The notes: a model not told the origin generated them from the letters alone. A stretch of DNA of 64,000 nt from Nocardioides perillae (GCF_013409425.1 NZ_JACCAC010000001.1:124001-188000); one strand, 5' to 3'. Shown: positions 45,410 to 53,654, counted from the stretch's first letter. Program-made: numbers and translations.

Positions 45410-46660
45410 TCAGGGGCGGGCGACGGGGCAGCCGCCGGGCACCCGCGGCGGGATGCGGCGGTGGTCCACGCCGGCGCCGAAGCCGCGCGCACCTGCGGGG
45501 GCGAGCGCGCCGGGCGTCGGCGCGAGCCCGGCCTCGGCGAGCCGCTCGAGCGTCACCCGCACGAGCCCGACGGTCAGCGGCTCGCCCGGGCAGCGGTGCC
45601 CGTCGGCCGGGTCGCCGCCGCCCTGCGGCACGAAGGCGAACGGGTCGGGCGGGGCGCCGTGGTAGCGCTCGGGAGCGAACGCCCCCGGGTCGGTCCACCA
45701 CGCCGGGTCGAGCATCGTGCCGGGCACGTCGAGGACGATCCGGTCGCCTGCGCGCGCACGCACCCCGTCGTGCTCGACGTCGGCGCGCAGCCGCCCCGCC
45801 AGCGCGGGCACGAAGGGGGTCAGGCGGCGTGCCTCGTGCACCGCCCCCCAGCGACGCTCGTCCTGCTCCGACGTCGCGGGGCCGGCGAAGGCGTCGAGCG
45901 CACCCGGGTGGCGTGCCACCTCGAGCACCGCGAGCGAGGCCGGCCAGGCCGACGCGACCGTGGGCCGCAGGACGTTGAGCAGCTCGACGCCCGCGATCGA
46001 CGCGGGCAGGCCGGATCCGCCGCCGAGCGCGACGGCGTGCAGCGCGGTGTCCTCGGCGACCGCCACCTCGCCGGCCCGGACCCGGCGCACCAGGTCGGCG
46101 GCCCAGCGGTCGAGCCGCACCCGCTGCACCCACGCGCGCGCGTAGGCCGCTCCCGCGAAGCCGAAGCCGTCGACCACCTCCGCCAGGCCGCGCGCCCGTC
46201 GCCCGGCCTCGCGGTCGGAGGCGGGCACCCCCGCCCACGCCAGGACCGCCCGGCCGTAGACGTCGACGAGCTCGTCGAACAGCGGCCGACCGTCCGCGCC
46301 GTCGTCGGCCCAGGCTGCGAAGCGGCGGGCGAGCTCGTCGGACACCTGGGCCACGAGCGGCTCGGTCCGCGCAGGTCGCAGCACCTCGAGGAACACGCCC
46401 TTGCGTGCCCGGTGCTCGTCCCCGTCCAGCGCGTGCACGGCACCGCGGCCGAAGAGCAGGGCGCCGAGCGGAGGCGGGACGGCGTCGCGACGGCGTACGC
46501 GGGTCTCGTCGTAGAACAGCTCGGCCCCGCGGCGACCGCGCACCACGAGCGTGCGGCGACCGAGCAGCCGGGTGGTCCAGGTGTCGGCGCCGCCGTGGCG
46601 AGCACGCCCGACGTCGAGGGCGTCGTACCCGTGGCGGAGCAGGTCGAGGGCGAGGTCCAT
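45410..46660 (-). CDS. Cytochrome P450, CYP152 peroxygenase type
   Basis: 416 residues. The haem-ligand loop FVPQGGGDPADGHRCPGE with Cys357, LLNVLRPTVASAW (the Arg that positions the fatty-acid carboxylate in CYP152), and LFYDETRVRRRDAVPPPL / LLFGRGAVHALDGDEH match P450BSbeta/SPalpha. Such enzymes use hydrogen peroxide to hydroxylate or decarboxylate fatty acids and need no reductase; none is encoded nearby. ATG at 46660 follows a SigB-like promoter by 8 nt. Confidence 0.9.
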   Translation of the reverse strand: MDLALDLLRHGYDALDVGRARHGGADTWTTRLLGRRTLVVRGRRGAELFYDETRVRRRDAVPPPLGALLFGRGAVHALDGDEHRARKGVFLEVLRPARTEPLVAQVSDELARRFAAWADDGADGRPLFDELVDVYGRAVLAWAGVPASDREAGRRARGLAEVVDGFGFAGAAYARAWVQRVRLDRWAADLVRRVRAGEVAVAEDTALHAVALGGGSGLPASIAGVELLNVLRPTVASAWPASLAVLEVARHPGALDAFAGPATSEQDERRWGAVHEARRLTPFVPALAGRLRADVEHDGVRARAGDRIVLDVPGTMLDPAWWTDPGAFAPERYHGAPPDPFAFVPQGGGDPADGHRCPGEPLTVGLVRVTLERLAEAGLAPTPGALAPAGARGFGAGVDHRRIPPRVPGGCPVARP

Positions 46661-46668
46661 GACGACGG

Positions 46669-46693
46669 GTACCCGCTGCGCCTCATGCGACCC
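46669..46693 (-). promoter_or_regulatory. SigB-like promoter GGGT-N15-GGGTAC of the P450 gene
   Basis: GGGTAC (46674-46669) lies 8 nt before the ATG at 46660. GGGTACCC is palindromic; only the minus strand has a proper GNNT. Confidence 0.55.
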
Positions 46694-46708
46694 CCGGGGC
46701 ACGGGTAC
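46683..46708 (+). promoter_or_regulatory. Weak SigB-like promoter TCAT-N16-GGGTAC of the dehydrogenase
   Basis: The -10 is exact but the -35 starts with T instead of G. It overlaps the P450 promoter on the opposite strand. Confidence 0.35.
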
Positions 46709-46757
46709 GGGACCTCTCGAGCACGACCGGACCCACGAGCACGACGAGGGAGCAGAC

Positions 46758-47939
46758 GTGAAGGCAGTGACCTGGCAGGGACAGCGCGACATGCAGGTGG
46801 TCGAGGTGCCCGACCCGCAGATCGAGCAGCCGACCGACTGCGTCGTGCGCATCACCTCGACCGGCCTGTGCGGCTCCGACCTGCACCTCTACGAGGTGCT
46901 CGGGCCGTTCATGACCAAGGGTGACGTCGTCGGCCACGAGCCCATGGGCATCGTCGAGCAGGTCGGCAGCGCGGTGGAGACGCTGGAGGTGGGCGACCGC
47001 GTCGTCGTGCCCTTCAACGTCAGCTGCGGCACGTGCTGGATGTGCGACCGCGGCCTCTTCAGCCAGTGCGAGACGACCCAGAACCGCGAGCACGGCACGG
47101 GCGCCAGCCTCTTCGGCTACAGCAAGCTCTACGGCCAGGTCCCCGGGGGCCAGGCCGAGATGCTGCGCGTCCCCTTCGCCGACAACCTTCCGATCAAGGT
47201 GCCGCACGGGCCCTCGGACGACCGCTTCCTCTTCCTCTCCGACGTGCTGCCGACCGCCTGGCAGGCCGTCGAGTACGCCGACCCGCCCACCGACGGCTCC
47301 GTCCTCGTCGTGGGGGCCGGGCCGATCGGCGACATGGCGGCGCGCATCGCCCGCCGCCGCGGACTGCAGGTGATGGTGGTCGACCGCGTGCCCGAGCGGC
47401 TCGAGCGCGTGCGCGCCCACGGCTGCGAGGCGATCGACATGTCCGAGGTGAACGACGTCGGTGCCTACGTGCGCGAGCGCACCGACGGCCGCGGCGCCGA
47501 CTCCGTCATCGAGGCGGTGGGCATGGAGGCCCACGGCTCGCCCGGTCCGGAGCTGCTGCAGAAGGCCGTCGGGCTGCTGCCCGACAAGGTCGCCGAGCCG
47601 CTCATGATGAACGCCGGCGTCGACCGGATGGCGGCGATCATGACCGCGATCGATGCGGTCCGCCGCGGCGGCACGGTGTCGATCTCGGGCGTCTACGGGG
47701 GCGCCACCGACCCGATGCCGCTCTTCCAGATGTTCGACAAGCAGGTGCAGCTGCGCATGGGCCAGGCCAACGTGCGCCGCTGGAGCGACGAGATCATGCC
47801 GCTGCTGCTCGACGAGGCCGACGCCCTCGGCACCGAGACCTTCGCGACGCACCACCTCCCGCTGGAGGCGGCGCCGGACGCCTACGCCACCTTTCAGAAG
47901 AAGGAGGACGGCATGGTGAAGACGGTGTTCACCCCGTGA
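46758..47939 (+). CDS. Zinc-dependent alcohol dehydrogenase (MDR, formaldehyde-dehydrogenase-like)
   Basis: 393 residues. Catalytic zinc ligands in TGLCGSDLHLYE and GHEPMGIVEQ; structural zinc loop with CGTCWMCDRGLFSQC; NAD-binding VLVVGAGPIGDMAARIA (about 180-196). The insert region VAEPLMMNAGVDRMAAIM fits the class of glutathione-independent formaldehyde/threonine-type dehydrogenases. Substrate unknown. GTG with GAGGGAGC upstream. Divergent from the P450 and coupled to a 65-residue protein. Confidence 0.88.
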   Translation: MKAVTWQGQRDMQVVEVPDPQIEQPTDCVVRITSTGLCGSDLHLYEVLGPFMTKGDVVGHEPMGIVEQVGSAVETLEVGDRVVVPFNVSCGTCWMCDRGLFSQCETTQNREHGTGASLFGYSKLYGQVPGGQAEMLRVPFADNLPIKVPHGPSDDRFLFLSDVLPTAWQAVEYADPPTDGSVLVVGAGPIGDMAARIARRRGLQVMVVDRVPERLERVRAHGCEAIDMSEVNDVGAYVRERTDGRGADSVIEAVGMEAHGSPGPELLQKAVGLLPDKVAEPLMMNAGVDRMAAIMTAIDAVRRGGTVSISGVYGGATDPMPLFQMFDKQVQLRMGQANVRRWSDEIMPLLLDEADALGTETFATHHLPLEAAPDAYATFQKKEDGMVKTVFTP

Positions 47940-48133
47940 GCGCCCACACCCCCGAGGTCGGGCCCTCGGCCGACGGCGTGCCCGCGGCCGAGGGCCTCGA
48001 CGAGCACGCCGTCGCCGAGGCCGTCGAGCGGGACCCGGAGTCGCAGCGCAACCACACCGACCCGGCCAAGGAGCCCACCGAGGACGACACTGCTCCCGGT
48101 CGCCGCGGCACCGAGGCGCACCGCCGCGACTGA
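47936..48133 (+). CDS. Small acidic hydrophilic protein (65 aa)
   Basis: Starts at a GTG that overlaps the dehydrogenase stop (GTGA). Rich in Glu, Asp, Pro and Ala with ESQRNHTDPAKEPTEDD; predicted disordered. The role is unknown. It is followed 10 nt later by the 26-bp repeat array. Confidence 0.55.
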   Translation: MSAHTPEVGPSADGVPAAEGLDEHAVAEAVERDPESQRNHTDPAKEPTEDDTAPGRRGTEAHRRD

Positions 48134-48143
48134 CCCCTCCCCC

Positions 48144-48349
48144 GCGCCGAGGGGTCGCGCGTTGGGCTGCGGCCGAGGGTCACGCGTTGGGCTCGCGTCG
48201 AGGGGTCACGCGCTGGGCTCGCGTCGAGGGGTCGCGCGCTGGGCTTGTGTCGAGGGGTCGCGCGCTGGGCACGCGCCGAGGGGTCGCGCGTTGGGCTGCG
48301 GCCGAGGGGTCACGCGCTGGGCTGGCGTCGAGGGGTCACGCGCTGGGGC
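48144..48349 (+). repeat. 26-bp tandem repeat array, eight units
   Basis: Eight head-to-tail units (two are 25 bp, the rest 26 bp), of the form CGCGTCGAGGGGTCRCGCG followed by YTGGGCT. Units start at 48144, 48169, 48194, 48220, 48246, 48272, 48298 and 48324. Contiguous, with no spacers. It reads as Arg/Gly/Ala-rich protein in several frames, but 26 is not a multiple of 3, so it is not coding. Confidence 0.92.
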
Positions 48350-48520
48350 GCTCGGGTCGTCCGGGGAGGCCCGCAGAGGCCGCCCCGAGCCAGCTGGCAG
48401 AGCCTGGACTGCGCCACTTCCCGTCCACAGGCGACCGTCGTGAATCCGTTGTCCACAGCGCGATCCGAGCAGTCCTCGAGGCGGGCGGGACTGTCGGTGG
48501 CAGGTGGTTGAGTACGTCTC
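48350..48520. other. HNH upstream region with DnaA-box-like sites
   Basis: TTGTCCACA (48449-48457), an exact match to the actinobacterial DnaA-box form, and CCGTCCACA (48421-48429). No clear ribosome site or -10 for the HNH gene. Confidence 0.4.
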
Positions 48521-49849
48521 ATGGCAGACCACCGCGACCACTCCCGGCAGCATCCGCTGCTGGTCGCGCTCGCCTGCCTCGACACCGACCTCGACCACGC
48601 CGCGGGTACGCCGACCTGGTCACTGACCCCGAGTGAGGCGGAGGCGGCGCTGATCGGGCTGGCGAAGTGTCGTGCCCGCCTCGCCGCACTGGAGCTCACC
48701 ACCGTCGCCGCCGCCGACCGTGCCGGTGTCGGTGACGCCACGGGCGCGACCTCGACGGGGGCGCACTGGGCCAAGCTGACCCACCAGACACGCGCCAAGT
48801 CCGTCGCGACCGTCCGCCACGCCGCGGCGCTCGAGGCACGCCACGGCACCGTGCTCGCCGCGATGGCCGCCGGGGTGGTGCTGCCCGAGCAGGCCGAAGT
48901 CATCACCCGCGCGGTCGACGCCCTGCCGGTGGACCGGGTCGGGATCGCAGTCGTCGACACCGCCCGCACCCACCTCCTCCAGTTGGCCGGCTCCTTCGAC
49001 GCGGTCGAGCTGAAACGCCTCGGCGACCGGATCCTCGACGTCGTCGCCCCCGAGATCGCCGACGACGTCGAACGCGACCGCCTCGAACGCGAAGAAGCAG
49101 CAGCCGCCGCGGCAGCCAGCTTCACGATCACCCGCGACGGCCACGGCAAGGCCCACGGCCGGTTCACCATCCCCACCGCCGAAGCCGACATGCTCACGGC
49201 CGCTCTCGACGCACTCACCGCACCCCGACACCACCACGCCACCCACGGCACCGAACCGGTCCCGGTCGATCAGCACGGCAACCGGGTCCCCCGACCGCTA
49301 CGGCGCGGGCAGGCGTTCTGCGAATACATCCGCACCCGCCACGGCGGACACCGGGCCGCGGGCGAGGCAGCACCGGGGACTGGGGTGCAAGCCGGTGGTG
49401 TGGACGCCACCGTCACCGTCACCCTGGATCTGGCGCAGCTCACCGGCACCGGCCCCGGCGCGGACGCGCCCGTGTCGTTGTCGACCGGCACCCGGATGAC
49501 CGCCGCGAAAGCCCGCCTGTGGGCGTGCGGCGCCGGGATCGTCCCCGTCGTGCTCGGTGGCGCGTCGCAGCCCCTCGACGTCGGACGCACCCGGCGCTAC
49601 TTCACCAAGACCCAACGCCTCGCCCTCGCCCGCCTCCAAGGCGGCTGCACCGCCGACGGCTGCGACTGGCCGCCCTCGATGTGCCACGCCCACCACCGCA
49701 CCCCCTGGCATGCCGGCGGCAAGACAGACCTCGCCGACGGCTACCTGCTGTGCCCCAGACACCACGCCAGGGCACACGACCCCGCCTACGAGACCACCTA
49801 CCACCGCCACCGCGTCACGTTCGCCCGCACCCGACCCATACGGACCTGA
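48521..49849 (+). CDS. DUF222 / HNH nuclease (13E12-repeat-like)
   Basis: 442 residues. N-terminal DUF222 helical region (about 40-310) and C-terminal HNH domain (about 375-430) with C-x4-C then MCHAHHRTPWHAGGKTD and LLCPRHHARAH, i.e. His-Asn-type and zinc Cys residues. The family is multicopy in actinobacteria (13E12 elements of Mycobacterium). It is more A/T-tolerant in its codons (AAA, GAA, CGA runs) than its neighbours, a sign of separate history. Bracketed by repeat arrays in opposite orientation (48144-48349 and 49966-50043). Confidence 0.85.
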   Translation: MADHRDHSRQHPLLVALACLDTDLDHAAGTPTWSLTPSEAEAALIGLAKCRARLAALELTTVAAADRAGVGDATGATSTGAHWAKLTHQTRAKSVATVRHAAALEARHGTVLAAMAAGVVLPEQAEVITRAVDALPVDRVGIAVVDTARTHLLQLAGSFDAVELKRLGDRILDVVAPEIADDVERDRLEREEAAAAAAASFTITRDGHGKAHGRFTIPTAEADMLTAALDALTAPRHHHATHGTEPVPVDQHGNRVPRPLRRGQAFCEYIRTRHGGHRAAGEAAPGTGVQAGGVDATVTVTLDLAQLTGTGPGADAPVSLSTGTRMTAAKARLWACGAGIVPVVLGGASQPLDVGRTRRYFTKTQRLALARLQGGCTADGCDWPPSMCHAHHRTPWHAGGKTDLADGYLLCPRHHARAHDPAYETTYHRHRVTFARTRPIRT

Positions 49850-49965
49850 GCCGAGGCGACGCCACCAGACCCACCCACACCGCCCGGCACCGCGTACCTG
49901 CGCACGGCTGTGCGAACGGTCCGATCCGGCACGGGCCTACGACCCCCTAGACCACCAGCCCGCTG

Positions 49966-50043
49966 CCAGCGCGCGACCCCTCGACACGAGCCCAACGCGC
50001 GACCCCTCGGCGTCTGCGCAGCGCGCGACCCCTCGGCAGTCTG
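49966..50043 (-). repeat. 26-bp repeat array, three units in reverse orientation
   Basis: Units at about 49966, 49991 and 50017, each with AGCGCGCGACCCCTCG or ACGCGCGACCCCTCG, the reverse complement of the 48144 units. Thus the HNH gene lies between inverted arrays. Confidence 0.88.
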
Positions 50044-50104
50044 GACACGCGGCCCGGGGCTCGCGGCTCGAGCAGCGGGGGCGGGCGGCCGGGACACGGC
50101 GGGC

Positions 50105-50110
50105 TAGGGT
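50105..50110 (+). promoter_or_regulatory. -10 hexamer TAGGGT ahead of the guanidine riboswitch
   Basis: TAGGGT about 31 nt before the riboswitch; transcription would start near 50117. Confidence 0.5.
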
Positions 50111-50140
50111 CGGGAGCACGGGTGGCGTGACGACCGCCCG

Positions 50141-50180
50141 CCGGACGAGGGAGCCGTACCCGGACAGCGACAAGACGGCC
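50141..50180 (+). ncRNA. Guanidine-III (ykkC-III) riboswitch
   Basis: CCGGACGAGG, then GCCGTACCCGG and GACAAGACGGC appear in the order and spacing of the ykkC-III class known from Thermobifida fusca. GCCGT pairs with ACGGC to close the pseudoknot-type fold. GGAGGT for the SMR gene follows 3 nt later, so guanidine binding should free or hide the ribosome site. Known class, recognised by sequence. Confidence 0.9.
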
Positions 50181-50195
50181 ACGGAGGTGGGCGTC

Positions 50196-50510
50196 GTGGC
50201 GTGGTTGGTGCTGGTGGTCTCGGGGTGCTTCGAGGCGGTCTGGGCAGTGGCGCTCGGCCGCTCGGAGGGGTTCACCCGGCTCGTGCCGTCGCTGGTCTTC
50301 GCCGTGGCCGCGGCGGTCAGCATGGTGGGGCTCGCGTTCGCGATGCGCACGCTGCCGACCGGCACGGCGTACGCCGTGTGGGTCTCGATCGGCGCGGCCC
50401 TCACGGTGGCCTACGGCATGGCGACCGGGACGGAGCCGACGAGCGTCCTGCGGCTGCTGCTGCTCGTCGGGCTCGTCGGCTGCGTCGTCGGGCTGAAGCT
50501 CACCCACTGA
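50196..50510 (+). CDS. sugE: SMR-family guanidinium exporter (Gdx/SugE type)
   Basis: 104 residues, four membrane helices: MAWLVLVVSGCFEAVWAVAL with the essential Glu13 in helix 1, LVPSLVFAVAAAVSMVGLAF, TLPTGTAYAVWVSIGAALTV and LLLLVGLVGCVVGLKL. The GTG at 50196 has GGAGGT 7 nt upstream, right after the guanidine-III riboswitch, which supports a guanidinium/proton antiporter role rather than a drug exporter. The longer frame upstream is rejected. Confidence 0.93.
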   Translation: MAWLVLVVSGCFEAVWAVALGRSEGFTRLVPSLVFAVAAAVSMVGLAFAMRTLPTGTAYAVWVSIGAALTVAYGMATGTEPTSVLRLLLLVGLVGCVVGLKLTH

Positions 50511-50662
50511 CGGACGCCGCGAACGCGACCGCACCGCGGGCCCCGCTCACGGCCCCGCCCGTGGGCCAGGCCCGGGGACCGGCCCGCCCGCCCGCCTCCA
50601 GCACGACCACGGACACCCGGGGCGCTGGACAGCGACGCGACGACCGGTCGGCGACGGCGACG

Positions 50663-52189
50663 TCAGGCGCCGAGGCGACCCGCGACCCGCGGCTCGACCG
50701 GCACCGCACGCTCGACCGGCACCGCGCGCTGGGCCGGGACGAGCGGGACGACCGGCGTGACCGGGCGTTCCACGACCACGCCACCCCGAGGAGCGCGGCC
50801 CGTCGTGTGCACCTCCCACCCGGCAGCGGTCCAGGCGGCCTCGTCGAGGACGAGGCGGGCGTCGAGGACGCGGGGGCAGGCAGCCAGGTCGGCGAGGACG
50901 GCCGGGTCGAGGGCGCGGAACTCCGGCCACTCGGTCGCGACCAGCAGCAGGTGGGCGCCCGCGACCGCCTCCTCCGCGGAGTCGACCACGTCGAGGCCGG
51001 GGAAGCCGCGCCGCACGTTGTCGCCGGCCGCAGGGTCGAAGACGCGCACGAGCAGACCCTCCTCGAGCAGAGCCGTCGCCACGTCGAGCGCCGGGGAGTC
51101 GCGCACGTCGTCGGAGCCGGCCTTGAACGCGCCGCCGAGCACCCCGACCACCGGCGCCCCGCCGACACCACCGCCGACACCACCGCCGACACCACCGCCG
51201 ACACCGCCGCCGACGGCCCCGTGCCGGTCGAGCGCCGCCCCCGCGAGCGCGGCGCCCTCGAGGGCCAGCCGCAGGGCTCGGCGCGTGGTGCGCTCCCGCT
51301 GCCAGCCGTTGACCGCGTCGACCGCGGTCAGCAGGTCGAGCGGCTGCTCGACGCCCAGCTCGCGCGCGCGGGCGGCGAGGCCCCGGATGTCCTTGGGCAG
51401 GCACCCGCCGCCGTAGCCGAGGCCGGGCTGCAGGTGCTGGGCCCCGATGCGCGGGTCGAGGCCGAGCACCTCGGTGAGCCCCTCGACGTCGGCGCCGGCG
51501 GCCTCGCAGACCTCCGCGAGGAGGTTCACGAAGGAGATGCGGGTCGCGAGCATGGCGTTGGCCGCGACCTTGGCCAGCTCGGCGGTGGGCAGGTCGGTGC
51601 GCACGACGGGGCAGCCGGTGGCGACCACGTCGGCGTAGACGTCGTGGAGCAGCTGCTCGTCGGCGTCGCGCTCGACGCCCAGCACGAGGCGAGAAGGCCG
51701 CAGCGAGTCCTCGACGGCGTTGCCCTCGCGCAGGAACTCCGGGTTCCACGCGAGGCCCACGGCGTCGCCGGCGGGCGCGAGCGCGCGCAGCTCGTCGCGC
51801 AGCCGCTCGGCGGTGCCGACCGGGACGGTCGACTTGCCGACTACCAGGGTGGGTCGCCGCAGGTGCGGCGCCAGCGCGCGCACGACGGCGTCAAGGGCCG
51901 AGACATCCGCCCGGCCGTCGGCGTCGGCCTGCGGCGTCCCGACGCACACGAAGTGGACGTCGGCGTCCGCGGCCTGGGCCACGTCGGTGGTGAAGGTGAG
52001 CAGGCCGGCGGCGAGGCCCGCCTCGAGGAGCTCGGGCAGGCCGGGCTCGTGGAAGGGCACCCGGCCCGCGCGCAGCGAGGCAACCTTGTCGGGGTCGACG
52101 TCGACCGCGACGACGGTGTGGCCGAGCGCGGCCATGCAGGCGGCGTGGGTGGCACCGAGGTAGCCGGTGCCGAGGACGGAGACGATCAC
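50663..52189 (-). CDS. UDP-glucose 6-dehydrogenase family protein
   Basis: 508 residues. NAD-binding VSVLGTGYLGATHA (4-17), VVGKSTVPVGTAERL, WNPEFLREGNAVEDSL, TAELAKVAANAMLATRISFVN and the catalytic Cys263 in GLGYGGGCLPKDI. It oxidises UDP-glucose (or a related sugar) to the uronate for envelope polymers. An insertion of five Gly-Gly-Gly-Val repeats (about residues 322-345) and a roughly 50-residue C-terminal Val-Pro tail are unusual. The GTG overlaps the methyltransferase stop. Confidence 0.88.
   Translation of the reverse strand: MIVSVLGTGYLGATHAACMAALGHTVVAVDVDPDKVASLRAGRVPFHEPGLPELLEAGLAAGLLTFTTDVAQAADADVHFVCVGTPQADADGRADVSALDAVVRALAPHLRRPTLVVGKSTVPVGTAERLRDELRALAPAGDAVGLAWNPEFLREGNAVEDSLRPSRLVLGVERDADEQLLHDVYADVVATGCPVVRTDLPTAELAKVAANAMLATRISFVNLLAEVCEAAGADVEGLTEVLGLDPRIGAQHLQPGLGYGGGCLPKDIRGLAARARELGVEQPLDLLTAVDAVNGWQRERTTRRALRLALEGAALAGAALDRHGAVGGGVGGGVGGGVGGGVGGAPVVGVLGGAFKAGSDDVRDSPALDVATALLEEGLLVRVFDPAAGDNVRRGFPGLDVVDSAEEAVAGAHLLLVATEWPEFRALDPAVLADLAACPRVLDARLVLDEAAWTAAGWEVHTTGRAPRGGVVVERPVTPVVPLVPAQRAVPVERAVPVEPRVAGRLGA
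51165..51222 (-). repeat. 12-bp coding repeat (Gly-Gly-Gly-Val) inside the dehydrogenase
   Basis: CCGCCGACACCA-type units repeated about four to five times in frame, encoding a flexible loop between the central and C-terminal domains. Confidence 0.8.
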
Positions 52190-52884
52190 GGCTGCGGGTG
52201 CCCCTTCTGTGCGTCGACCAGTCCTCGCCCGACGGCCCCGACGGCCCCGAGCGCCCCGACGGCCCCCGTCAGCGGCGACCCGGCGACGAAGTGCGCCAGC
52301 GCTCCGCGCTCCCGGACGCGGCAGTCCACGAGGCGCAGCCGCGGCGCGAGCGCGTCGAGGTCGGCGGCGATCCGGTCGACCTGGCCCTGGTCGCCGACCT
52401 GCAGCACCAGGACGCCGTCGTCGAGCAGGTGGGCCTCGGCGACGCGCAGGCACAGCCGCGCGAGGGCGGTGCCGTCGTCACCGCCGTCGATGGCGCGCAC
52501 CGGGTCGTCGGGGAAGTCCCCGATCCGTGCCCGCTCGACCCACGGCGGGTCGGCCAGCAGCAGGGCGAAGCGCTCGTCCTCGCCGAGCGCCTCGTCCATC
52601 GAGGCGGTGCGCACGTCGGTGGCGATGCCGTGGCGAGCCGCGTTGGCGCGGGCGAACTCACCGGCGACGGGGTCGACGTCGACCTGCACCAGCGGGCGCC
52701 CGGTGAGGTGCGTCAGCAGCAGACCGAGGTGGCCCGCGCCGGAGCACAGCTCGAGGGCCGGGCCCGGCGGTGCGTCGACGGCGAGCTCGGCGAGCCACTG
52801 CGCCTGCTCGGCCGTCCACGGGCGCGGCTCGAGGACGCGGCGGTCCCAGGCGATGGCGAGGCCGCCGATGTCGGTCTCAGGCAC
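52186..52884 (-). CDS. Class I methyltransferase of the HemK/RlmG-like type
   Basis: 232 residues. SAM motif ALELCSGAGHLGLLL (about 44-58), VQVDVDPVAGEFAR and the target-base/amide motif ADPPWV (DPPW, an NPPY-like form). That form occurs in small RNA or protein-glutamine N-methyltransferases; the target is not assignable. GTG start overlaps the HAD gene by 8 nt and the stop overlaps the next start, so three genes are coupled. Confidence 0.8.
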   Translation of the reverse strand: MPETDIGGLAIAWDRRVLEPRPWTAEQAQWLAELAVDAPPGPALELCSGAGHLGLLLTHLTGRPLVQVDVDPVAGEFARANAARHGIATDVRTASMDEALGEDERFALLLADPPWVERARIGDFPDDPVRAIDGGDDGTALARLCLRVAEAHLLDDGVLVLQVGDQGQVDRIAADLDALAPRLRLVDCRVRERGALAHFVAGSPLTGAVGALGAVGAVGRGLVDAQKGHPQP

Positions 52885-53620
52885 GGGGCACCTCGCGGGT
52901 CGACGGGGTCACCGCGCCGCGGTGGTGCGGCGCGAGGTCGTGGAGGGCGGCGGGCACGTCCTCGGCGCTGCCGACGACCGCGAAGGCGCCGGCGTCGAGC
53001 AGCTCGGCCTCGGAGAACCCGCCGGTCAGCACGCCCAGGCACGCGCCACCGAGGGCACCGGCGGTGCGGACGTCCCAGACGGTGTCGCCCACCAGCAGCC
53101 CGGCGCTCCCCCCGGCCCGCTCCACACACAGCCGGGCGATGTCGGCGGCGGGCTTGGTCGTGTCGACGTCGGGCCCGGCGACGACCGCGTCGAGGCGGTG
53201 CGCGTCGGGGAGCAGCTCGAGCGCGGTGGCGGTCTGCTCCCGCGTGCCCGAGCTGGCCACGCCGACGCGCCAGCCCTGCTCGAGCAGGGTGGTGACGAGG
53301 TCCTCGGCCCCCGGCAGCGGGCGCACGGTGCGCACGACGCGCTCGTAGGCCTCGTCGTGGACCTCGCGCAGCCGGTCGCCGACACCGCGCTCCACCGCGT
53401 CGCCCGCGACCGCCGCCACGAGGCGGTCGCCGCCCATGCCGATCGCGCGGTGGACCTGCCACAGCGGCACGTCGACGCCGACCTCGGCGAAGGCGTGCTG
53501 CCAGGCCCACACGTGGTGGTAGACGGAGTCGACCAGGGTGCCGTCGACGTCGAGCACGACCGTGTCGGCCGTGCCGGGCTCGGGGCGGCGCGCGCGGGCG
53601 CCGTCGTCGGGGGTCTGCAT
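52877..53620 (-). CDS. HAD-superfamily phosphatase
   Basis: 247 residues. Motif I VVLDVDGTLVDS (Asp nucleophile), motif II VGVASSGT, motif III TKPAADI with Lys, motif IV LLVGDTVWDV. A cap domain is inserted after motif I (about 35-100), as in phosphoglycolate-phosphatase-like enzymes. Substrate unknown. ATG at 53620 has a SigB-like promoter 8 nt upstream. Confidence 0.88.
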   Translation of the reverse strand: MQTPDDGARARRPEPGTADTVVLDVDGTLVDSVYHHVWAWQHAFAEVGVDVPLWQVHRAIGMGGDRLVAAVAGDAVERGVGDRLREVHDEAYERVVRTVRPLPGAEDLVTTLLEQGWRVGVASSGTREQTATALELLPDAHRLDAVVAGPDVDTTKPAADIARLCVERAGGSAGLLVGDTVWDVRTAGALGGACLGVLTGGFSEAELLDAGAFAVVGSAEDVPAALHDLAPHHRGAVTPSTREVPRA

Positions 53621-53628
53621 GCGCGGAC

Positions 53629-53654
53629 GTACCCACCCCGGCGGGTGGCCATGC
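53629..53654 (-). promoter_or_regulatory. SigB-like promoter GCAT-N16-GGGTAC of the HAD gene
   Basis: GGGTAC (53634-53629) is 8 nt before the ATG at 53620, with an exact GNNT element 16 nt further up. Confidence 0.6.

Larger units (their letters stand above)
49850..50140. other. Region after the HNH gene
   Basis: A gene-free stretch with three reverse repeat units (49966-50043) and the promoter of the SMR gene at its end. Otherwise nothing recognised. Confidence 0.4.

Noticed and set aside
48144-48349. 26-bp array as a CRISPR
   Set aside because: Units are contiguous, without unique spacers, and no cas gene is present.
48421-48457. Chromosome origin
   Set aside because: Only two DnaA-like boxes, no AT-rich region, and no dnaA or dnaN nearby.
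48162-48636. Small Arg/Gly-rich frames over the 26-bp array
   Set aside because: The frames are created by the repeat; unit length is not a multiple of three and no ribosome site is present.
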